A stretch of 11,346 bases of DNA from CAZPLZ01 sp964587525 (lineage in GTDB: Bacteria > Oederibacteriota > CAKKQC01): positions 1 to 11,346 of the forward strand of contig CAZPLZ010000109.1 in the NCBI GenBank assembly GCA_964587525.1, in the 5' to 3' direction. Under the pieces are notes generated by a model. The model was not told the DNA's origin and did no database searches. It worked only from the letters and a program-made list of their open reading frames with translations. This document shows, piece after piece, positions 5,684 to 11,346 of this stretch; positions within the stretch are counted from its first letter, which is position 1; each line of letters starts with the position of its first letter. The position numbers and the translations under genes were made by a program.

Positions 5684-7574
5684 AGGCGAGATCCAGGTGG
5701 TCCGCCTCCCGGTCCACCCGGATGATTGAAACGTTGACCCGCTGCCCCACCCTGACCGTGCGTCCGGAGTGCTGGCCCTTCATGGACATCCCGTCACGCG
5801 CCACCCAGTAACGTTCGTTCCCCAGGTCTTCCATCCGGATCAACCCATCAACGCCAACACCGTCCAGATCCACGAAGGCGCCAAATCGCTCAACCCGGGA
5901 GACAGTCCCCATGAAGGTTTCCCCGACATGGTGGCTCATGAACCTCAGCACCATCTTCTTGGTGCATGCCCTCTCGGCTTCCTCCGCCCGGCGCTCCAGC
6001 TCGGAAACCTGAGCGGCGAGGCCGCCGAGCTGCCGCGGGGTGTAGCGCCCGCCATCCCCATGAGGTTTCGTGAGCCGGTGTACGATCAGGTCGGCGTACC
6101 GGCGGATGGGAGAGGTGAAGTGCGCGTAGTCCTTCAGCGCCAGACCGAAGTGGCCCACGTTGTTCTCGGAATACACCGCAAGCCTCAGCGCCTGCAGCAC
6201 TTTCTTGTGCACGACATACTCTTCCGGCATCCCCTTGAACCGCTCAAGGAGCGCCTGAAAATCCTTAGGCACCAGGTCCCGGCTTCTCGGCCCCCGCCGC
6301 AGCTTGACGCCCATCCCCTTCAGGAATTCCTCCAGTTCGAACACGTCATCCATCTTGGGCGGCTCGTGGATACGCCAGATCCCCACCCCCTGGCGGGTCA
6401 GTCGCTCACCCACAAATCGGTTGGCGGCGATCATGAACTCCTCAATCAGCCAGTTCGAGGGATCGCTCCGGCGTTGCCTGATCTCGCATGGCTCGCCGTG
6501 CGCGTCCAGAAGAACCTTGGTTTCCGGAAAGTTGAAATCCAGGCTGCCCGCGTCGAACCTCAACTCGCGCAACTTCTTCGCCACGACGTTCATGGCGTGC
6601 AAGACTCCGGCACGGCGACTCCTCTTTGATTCGTCCTGCAGGATCTCCCAGGCCTCCTCGTAACTGAACAACGCGGCGGGCCGGATCACGCTCTCGGCCA
6701 TCTCCCCACCCGTAACGCGCCACCCCGAATCGTAATCAATGAAGACGGTGCGGGCCATCCGGTCACGGCCCTCTTGAAGGCTGCACAGATCCGCGGACAA
6801 CCGTGGCGGCAGCATGGGGAGAACCCGGTCCGTCAGGTAGCAGCTCACCCCACGGGCGCAGGCTTCGCGATCCAGCGCGGTGCCAGGCCTGACGTAATAC
6901 GAAACGTCGGCGATGTGCACTCCCAGTCGGCCGCCCCCGCCCGTCGCCGGCTCCCACGAGACCGCATCGTCATGGTCCTTGGCGTCGGAGGGGTCAATGA
7001 CGATGAGCTCCAGCCCGCGCAGATCCAGCCTCCCCCTCATCTCTTCCTCCGGGATCTGATCTGGAAACCCGGCGGCCTCATGAAGGACCGCCTGCGGGAA
7101 TTCACGGGGCAGATCCCGCTCGTAGATGAGCTGCTCGATGACCGCATGGGGGGCATCCGGATCCGTCCAGACGGCGGCGACCGTGCCGTTGATGATCCCC
7201 GGGTTCTTCCCGAGATCCACAGCCACCATGGCGCCTTCAGGCACCCCGGCTCTAAGCTCCACCTCCAGCGGCGCGATCACGGCCCGGTCCTTGGGGATCA
7301 CCCAGGCACGCTTGTTCGAAACCCGGTAGCGGCCCAGCAGAGCCCTCTGGCCGCGCTCCAGCACCTCCACGATGTTCGCTTCCACAAATGGCCGGCGGCG
7401 CCGGAAGCGCGCCCACTTGGGAGACGACAGCTCCACCCGCACCTTATCGCCAGGAAAGGCCAGAAGACCCGGCCGGGGCGCCACTTCAAAGTTGTCGCCG
7501 TTCTCATCCCGCACCACCAGCCGTTGGAACCGCCCCCGGGTAACTTTGAGAACGCCTACGAATGAATTTTTCAA
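5670..7574 (-). CDS. rnr: Ribonuclease R / RNase II family 3'-5' exoribonuclease
   Basis: This 634-residue enzyme degrades RNA processively from the 3' end. Two OB-fold cold-shock regions occupy about residues 4-75 and 78-150. The RNB catalytic domain runs from about 180 to 500. Its aspartate cluster is IDPSDAKDHDDAVS, where Asp194, Asp200, Asp202 and Asp203 match the Mg-binding residues of E. coli RNase R. The family signature HFTSPIRRYADLIVHR lies at 485-500. An S1 RNA-binding domain is at about 552-631 (GTVSRVERFGAFVDLDGVGV). It lacks the N-terminal helix-turn-helix and the lysine-rich tail of E. coli RNase R (813 residues), so it is a compact form; naming it RNase R and not RNase II rests on sequence feel and on smpB next door. 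The TTG start at 7574 overlaps the leuB stop as TTGA, with no Shine-Dalgarno. Confidence 0.95.
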   Translation of the reverse strand: MKNSFVGVLKVTRGRFQRLVVRDENGDNFEVAPRPGLLAFPGDKVRVELSSPKWARFRRRRPFVEANIVEVLERGQRALLGRYRVSNKRAWVIPKDRAVIAPLEVELRAGVPEGAMVAVDLGKNPGIINGTVAAVWTDPDAPHAVIEQLIYERDLPREFPQAVLHEAAGFPDQIPEEEMRGRLDLRGLELIVIDPSDAKDHDDAVSWEPATGGGGRLGVHIADVSYYVRPGTALDREACARGVSCYLTDRVLPMLPPRLSADLCSLQEGRDRMARTVFIDYDSGWRVTGGEMAESVIRPAALFSYEEAWEILQDESKRSRRAGVLHAMNVVAKKLRELRFDAGSLDFNFPETKVLLDAHGEPCEIRQRRSDPSNWLIEEFMIAANRFVGERLTRQGVGIWRIHEPPKMDDVFELEEFLKGMGVKLRRGPRSRDLVPKDFQALLERFKGMPEEYVVHKKVLQALRLAVYSENNVGHFGLALKDYAHFTSPIRRYADLIVHRLTKPHGDGGRYTPRQLGGLAAQVSELERRAEEAERACTKKMVLRFMSHHVGETFMGTVSRVERFGAFVDLDGVGVDGLIRMEDLGNERYWVARDGMSMKGQHSGRTVRVGQRVNVSIIRVDREADHLDLAFAST

Positions 7575-8632
7575 GCTATTGCAGTTTTGGCTATGAGGTC
7601 GCCGACGTCGGAGGTGCCCATGCCCATCTGGCCAGCGGAGAGGCTCTTAATCCTCCCTTCGGACAGGACCTTGATGACCGCGTTCTCGACGCGCCCTGCG
7701 GCGTTCACCTCGCCGAGCTGTTCCAGCATCATCCCGCCCGCCAGGATCGCGGCCAGCGGGTTTATCTCGTTCTTCCCCGTGTACTTCGGGGCGGAGCCGC
7801 CGATGGGCTCAAACATGGAAACGCCCTCTGGGTTGAGGTTGCCGCCCGCAGCGATGCCCATCCCGCCCTGGATCTGTGCCCCCAGGTCTGTGATGATATC
7901 GCCGAACATATTTTCGGTCACAATGACGTCGTAGAATTCGGGATTTTTGACCATCCACATCGTCGTGGCATCCACATGGGCGTAGTCCCGGCTGACGTTA
8001 GGGTACGTCGCGCCCATCTCCTCGAACGCCCGCATCCAGAGGTCGCCCGCGTACGTGAGCACATTGGTCTTGTGGCACAGCGTCAGCCTTTTCCGCTTGC
8101 GCTGTAAGGTGAGCTCGAACGCGAACTTCAAGCACCGGTCCACCTGCGGCCGGGTGTACTTCATGATCTGGGTGGCGGTCTCGTTCGGGAGGCCCTTGTT
8201 CTCCACGCCACCCAAACCCGTGTAGAGGCTCCCCGAATTTTCGCGGACGACGATAAAGTCAATGTCTTCGGGTTTCTTGTCCTTGAGCGGGCACTCCACC
8301 CCGGGGTACAGGCGCACGGGCCGCAGGTTGATGTACTGATCCAGGGCGAATCGTATTTTTAATAAAATGCCTTGCTCGAGAATGCCCGGCTTCACATCCG
8401 GATGACCGATGGCCCCCAGGTAGATCGCGTGATACTTCCTAAACTCCTCAACGGCCGAATCCGGCAACGTTTCACCGGTGCGCAGGTAGCGATCACCGCC
8501 AAAATCGAACGTATGAACCTTGAGGGCAAATCCCTCCTTCGGGGCCACGGCATCCAGGACCTTGAGCCCCTCGCGCACCACTTCCGGACCCGTGCCGTCC
8601 CCCGGCACGACAGCAATGTTGTATGTCTTCAA
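7571..8632 (-). CDS. leuB: 3-isopropylmalate dehydrogenase (isocitrate/isopropylmalate dehydrogenase family)
   Basis: The 353-residue enzyme should oxidise and decarboxylate 3-isopropylmalate to 2-oxoisocaproate, the third dedicated step of leucine synthesis. The phosphate-binding GDGTGPE is at 11-17. Substrate arginines are Arg94, Arg104 and Arg130, with the hydrophobic Leu90-Leu91 pair typical of isopropylmalate enzymes. The catalytic Tyr137 (SLYTG) and Lys188 (HKTNVL) and metal-binding Asp221, Asp245 and Asp249 (ENMFGDIITDLGA) are all present. The sequence is closest in style to the actinobacterial LeuB type (LLKIRFALDQYINLRPVRLYP). The cofactor loop reads GGSAPKYTGK, with Lys283-Tyr284 where NAD-dependent LeuB has Asp-Ile, resembling NADP-type isocitrate dehydrogenase. 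The TTG start at 8632 overlaps the leuD stop as TTGA; no Shine-Dalgarno is visible. Context with leuA, leuC and leuD supports the name over tartrate or homoisocitrate dehydrogenase. Confidence 0.93.
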   Translation of the reverse strand: MKTYNIAVVPGDGTGPEVVREGLKVLDAVAPKEGFALKVHTFDFGGDRYLRTGETLPDSAVEEFRKYHAIYLGAIGHPDVKPGILEQGILLKIRFALDQYINLRPVRLYPGVECPLKDKKPEDIDFIVVRENSGSLYTGLGGVENKGLPNETATQIMKYTRPQVDRCLKFAFELTLQRKRKRLTLCHKTNVLTYAGDLWMRAFEEMGATYPNVSRDYAHVDATTMWMVKNPEFYDVIVTENMFGDIITDLGAQIQGGMGIAAGGNLNPEGVSMFEPIGGSAPKYTGKNEINPLAAILAGGMMLEQLGEVNAAGRVENAVIKVLSEGRIKSLSAGQMGMGTSDVGDLIAKTAIA

Positions 8633-9123
8633 ACTGTGGATTTTTGCGATAGATGGGCTTTGACGTACGGCATGAGGCCACCCGCCTTGACGATTTCTTG
8701 AACGAATGGCGGCAGCGGTTTGGCTCGATAGACCTTGCCCCCCTCAACCGTTACCGTGCCTTCCTCAAGATTCACGGAAATGGTCTCGCCGCCCTTCAGA
8801 GCCTCGGAAGCCTCTGGGCATTCAAGAATCGGCAGGCCGATATTGATGGCATTGCGCAGAAAGATCCGTGCGAATGATTTCGCGATCACACACGCCACCC
8901 CCGCTCCCTTGATCGAGATTGGCGCGTGTTCCCGGGATGATCCGCACCCAAAGTTGTTGCCAGCGACAATGAAATCCCCAGGCTTCACCTTGCCGGCAAA
9001 CTCCGGGTCAATAGCCTCCATGCAGTTCTTCGCGAGCTCAGCAGAATCCGTGGTGACAAGATACCGCGCGGGAATGATGCCGTCGGTATCAACATTGTTG
9101 CCGAACTTGTGGGCAACACCCAT
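8629..9123 (-). CDS. leuD: 3-isopropylmalate dehydratase small subunit
   Basis: The 164-residue protein is the swivelling small subunit that completes the LeuCD isomerase active site, interconverting 2- and 3-isopropylmalate. Motifs are NNVDTDGIIPARYL (9-22) and NFGCGSSREHAP (57-68), which bind the substrate carboxylates. Length matches the short archaeal/anaerobe-type small subunit (about 160-170) and not the roughly 200-residue proteobacterial form. The frame extends upstream to 9186, but the homologous start is the ATG at 9123 (MGVAHKFGNN), 4 bp after the leuC stop; a weak AGGA lies just before it. The residues following PARYL (VTTD) fall in the loop that governs substrate choice in this family, so homoaconitase or citraconate activity cannot be excluded from this subunit alone, but the neighbours argue for leucine. 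Confidence 0.95.
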   Translation of the reverse strand: MGVAHKFGNNVDTDGIIPARYLVTTDSAELAKNCMEAIDPEFAGKVKPGDFIVAGNNFGCGSSREHAPISIKGAGVACVIAKSFARIFLRNAINIGLPILECPEASEALKGGETISVNLEEGTVTVEGGKVYRAKPLPPFVQEIVKAGGLMPYVKAHLSQKSTV

Positions 9124-9127
9124 GGTC

Positions 9128-10414
9128 CTATCGTGTTCCCACAGGCACTTTGTCGCCCACCACATCCTCTGGATGAGTGATGCCACCCGTGATCGCGGTA
9201 GCGGCGGCGACCGCCGGGCTGGCTAGATACACCTCAGACTTCGTCGAGCCCATGCGCCCGATGAAGTTGCGATTGCTGGTGGACAGGCATCGCTCCCCCG
9301 CCCCCAGCACGCCGGTGTGGCCACCCAGGCACGGCCCGCACGTGGAGGTGTTCACGGTGCAACCGGCATCCATGAAGATCTCGATCAGGCCTTCCCGCAG
9401 CGCGTCTTTGTACACTTCCGGCGTAGCTGGAATCACAATGACTCGTAAATCAGGGTGGACTTTGCGCCCCTTCATGATGCCCGCGGCGATACGCAGATCC
9501 TCGATGCGCGCGTTGGTACAAGACCCGATGAAGACCTGATCCATCCTTAAACCTTTCAGCGACCGCACCGGCTTCACGTTATCCGGGGACGGGTGACAGG
9601 CCACCAGCGGCTCCAGCTTGCTGACGTCAATCTCGTGCACCTGAACGTACGTAGCATCCGGGTCGCTCCTATACACCGTGTAGGACTTTTTGCTGCGGGC
9701 CTTGACATATTCGAGGGTCACGTCGTCCACCTCGCAGATCCCGTTTTTGGCCCCCGCCTCGATCGCCATGTTGCACAGCGTCAGCCGGGAGTCCACCGAG
9801 AGATACTTGAGCGCCTCCCCGGTGTGCTCCATGGCCATATAGTTCGCTCCCTCCACGCTGATCTTTCCGATCACCTGCAAAATCATGTCCTTGGACGTCA
9901 CCCAGAAACTCGGTTTTCCGAAGTACACGAACTTCAGCGACGCGGGCACCTTCAGCCATGCCTCGCCGGTTGCCATCACCGCCGCCAGGTCTGTGGAACC
10001 CACCCCGGCTGAAAACAGCCCCAGCCCGCCATAGGTACAGGAGTGGGAATCCGCGCCGATCATCACCTCACCCAGGACGGTCAGCCCCTTCTGCGGAAGG
10101 AGGATGTGCTCGATACCGGCCTCCCCGATCTCGAAGAAGTACTTGATGTTTCGCTTGCGCGCAAAGTCGCGCATGATCTTCACCATGTCCGCAGACTGGA
10201 TATCCTTGGCCGGAGCGTAGTGCGACGGCACCAGCGCGATCCTCTCCGTGTCCCACACGGGCAGGTCCCATTTCTCAATTTCCTTGATGGCCAGGGGGGC
10301 CGTGATGTCATTGCCCATGCACAGGTCCACCTTGGCCATGATGAACTCGCCCGGCTCCACGGCTTTTTTCCCGCAGTGCGCGGCCAAGATTTTTTCGGTG
10401 ATCGTCATGCTCAT
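9128..10414 (-). CDS. leuC: 3-isopropylmalate dehydratase large subunit
   Basis: The 428-residue aconitase-fold protein carries the [4Fe-4S] cluster that dehydrates and rehydrates isopropylmalate. Cluster ligands are Cys299 (GSCTN), Cys359 and Cys362 (STCGPCLGG). Other family motifs are MIGADSHSCTYGGLG (118-132) and SNRNFIGRMGS (380-390). At about 420-430 residues it belongs to the short archaeal/anaerobe LeuC class, against about 466 for the E. coli form, and its small partner leuD is likewise short. The ATG at 10414 follows the leuA stop by 6 bp. It has no Shine-Dalgarno; the spacer reads CCTCCC, the complement of one. A second ATG at 10408 is possible. Coupling to leuA translation is the simplest explanation. 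Confidence 0.96.
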   Translation of the reverse strand: MSMTITEKILAAHCGKKAVEPGEFIMAKVDLCMGNDITAPLAIKEIEKWDLPVWDTERIALVPSHYAPAKDIQSADMVKIMRDFARKRNIKYFFEIGEAGIEHILLPQKGLTVLGEVMIGADSHSCTYGGLGLFSAGVGSTDLAAVMATGEAWLKVPASLKFVYFGKPSFWVTSKDMILQVIGKISVEGANYMAMEHTGEALKYLSVDSRLTLCNMAIEAGAKNGICEVDDVTLEYVKARSKKSYTVYRSDPDATYVQVHEIDVSKLEPLVACHPSPDNVKPVRSLKGLRMDQVFIGSCTNARIEDLRIAAGIMKGRKVHPDLRVIVIPATPEVYKDALREGLIEIFMDAGCTVNTSTCGPCLGGHTGVLGAGERCLSTSNRNFIGRMGSTKSEVYLASPAVAAATAITGGITHPEDVVGDKVPVGTR

Positions 10415-10420
10415 GGGAGG

Positions 10421-11346
10421 TTACACCTGGCTGAGAGCTTTCGCCGGTCTCTTCTGGCCGGGCACCTGCAACAGCCGGTTGACCGCGTTCAGGTAGGCAC
10501 GGGCGGAAGCTTCAATAATGTCTGTCGATGCGCCCCGGCCAAACACATCCTTCGCACCCAGCCGCACGCGCACGGTTACCTCACCCTGCGCATCCTTTCC
10601 CGCCGTGATCGCACGCAAGGAGTAGTCCAGCAGCTCCGGGCTCACCTTGGTCAGCTTGTCAATCGCCTTGTACGCGGCGTCCACCGGGCCGTCCCCCTGA
10701 CCAGTCGCGCGCAACAGTTTCTTGCCCTTTTTCAGGCGCACCGTCGCCTCCGGAACCCGGCGTGAGCCCGTGGCGATTTCCAAATCTTCAAGCGTAAAAT
10801 GCTCAGCCAGGGCGCCGGTTTCTCCTTCCACGAGGGCGATCACATCCTCATCGTACACGTACTTCTTCTTGTCAGCCAAAGCGATGAGCGCGGTGTAGAG
10901 CCGCTCGATCTCCGCCTCGGCTACCTCAAGCCCCAGCTCTTCCAGTTTGCGCCGGAACATGTGCCGCCCGGAATGTTTGCCCAGCACGAGCCGTGATTCC
11001 GGCAGTCCGACCGATTCTGGGGTCATGATCTCGTAGGTCTCGCGCCCCTTCAGCATGCCGTCCTGGTGGATCCCCGCCTCGTGCGCAAACGCGTTGGCCC
11101 CCACGATGGCCTTGTTGGACTGGACCACCATGCCGGTCAGCCGCGAGACCAGCCTGCTGGTGCGGTAGATCTCCTCGGTCTTGATCCCGGTGTCACAGCC
11201 GTAGTAGCCTCGACGGGTCCGAAGCGCCATCACGATCTCCTCCAGCGAGGCATTCCCGGCGCGCTCCCCGATCCCGTTCATCGTGCACTCCACTTGGCCA
11301 GCACCGTTCTCCACCCCCGCCAGGGAGTTGGCCACCGCCAGCCCGA
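10421..11346 (-). CDS. leuA: 2-isopropylmalate synthase, 5'-truncated by window edge
   Basis: About 307 C-terminal residues are visible; the N-terminal half of the TIM barrel lies off the window. The frame enters as GLAVANSLAGVENGAGQVEC, continuous with the conserved active-site strand, then NGIGERAGN, whose Asn is a metal ligand in characterised LeuA. AFAHEAGIHQDGM and LGKHSGRH follow, typical of the linker subdomain. The last 130 residues form the LeuA dimer/allosteric domain that binds leucine for feedback inhibition (VTVRVRLGAKDVFGRG, STDIIEASARAYLNAVNRLL). The enzyme condenses acetyl-CoA with 2-oxoisovalerate, the first committed leucine step. The isopropylmalate-type regulatory domain plus leuCDB downstream favours LeuA over homocitrate or citramalate synthase. 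The real start is beyond the right edge; 11335 is an internal valine codon. Confidence 0.94.
   Translation of the reverse strand, partial: GLAVANSLAGVENGAGQVECTMNGIGERAGNASLEEIVMALRTRRGYYGCDTGIKTEEIYRTSRLVSRLTGMVVQSNKAIVGANAFAHEAGIHQDGMLKGRETYEIMTPESVGLPESRLVLGKHSGRHMFRRKLEELGLEVAEAEIERLYTALIALADKKKYVYDEDVIALVEGETGALAEHFTLEDLEIATGSRRVPEATVRLKKGKKLLRATGQGDGPVDAAYKAIDKLTKVSPELLDYSLRAITAGKDAQGEVTVRVRLGAKDVFGRGASTDIIEASARAYLNAVNRLLQVPGQKRPAKALSQV

Noticed and set aside
6774..7565. 263-codon plus-strand open frame
   Set aside because: It is the antisense shadow of RNase R in GC-rich DNA, rich in Arg, His and Pro, with no recognisable motif.
9124..9186. N-terminal extension of LeuD by 21 residues
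   Set aside because: The extension lies inside the leuC end and reads as an out-of-frame copy of it. LeuD homologues begin near MGVAHKFGNN.
10043..10765. 240-codon plus-strand open frame
   Set aside because: It spans the leuA-leuC junction on the opposite strand, where both minus-strand genes are unambiguous.

Overview
The window reads as a chromosomal segment of a GC-rich (roughly 60% by eye), probably diderm and probably uncultured bacterium. The diderm inference comes from a class III-signal pseudopilin encoded beside an ECF sigma/anti-sigma pair. The phylum cannot be fixed from the sequence. The short archaeal/anaerobe-type LeuC, the actinobacterial-like LeuB and the compact RNase R would fit several environmental lineages (for example PVC-related or candidate phyla). 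Every gene lies on the minus strand, so the biological order runs from high to low coordinates.

Right half (11346 to 5210): a tightly packed leucine-biosynthesis and RNA-quality-control cluster, leuA (5' end off the window)-leuC-leuD-leuB-rnr-smpB. Gaps are 4-6 bp or the genes overlap. leuB and rnr each begin at a TTG that overlaps the upstream TGA stop in a TTGA quartet, and smpB also appears to start with TTG inside the end of rnr. LeuA makes 2-isopropylmalate, LeuCD isomerises it and LeuB oxidises it. RNase R and SmpB act in decay and rescue of stalled translation. No ssrA gene is visible.

Middle (5209 to 3446): a 121-bp gap holds a near-consensus housekeeping promoter (TTGACG, 17 bp, TACACT). 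It drives a gene for a primary-type sigma-70 factor that appears to lack regions 1.1 and 1.2. A 20-codon upstream ORF begins a few bases after the predicted transcription start and overlaps the sigma TTG start, again as TTGA. Then come a small TPR protein and tRNA-Val(CAC). Two copies of a C-run/AAA/G-run palindromic repeat flank the TPR-tRNA pair.

Left part (3340 to 1): three overlapping genes, namely an ECF sigma factor, a membrane-spanning zinc-finger anti-sigma factor whose distal half looks like a beta-sandwich sensor, and a very large pseudopilin. The pseudopilin frame stays open for 600 codons and runs off the left edge, so any ORF search requiring a stop codon would miss it. It has a prepilin-peptidase site followed by carboxypeptidase-regulatory-like beta domains. 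The arrangement suggests a surface-sensing or envelope regulon in which the sigma/anti-sigma pair controls a pilus-like or secretion-like fibre, and it is the most unusual part of the window.
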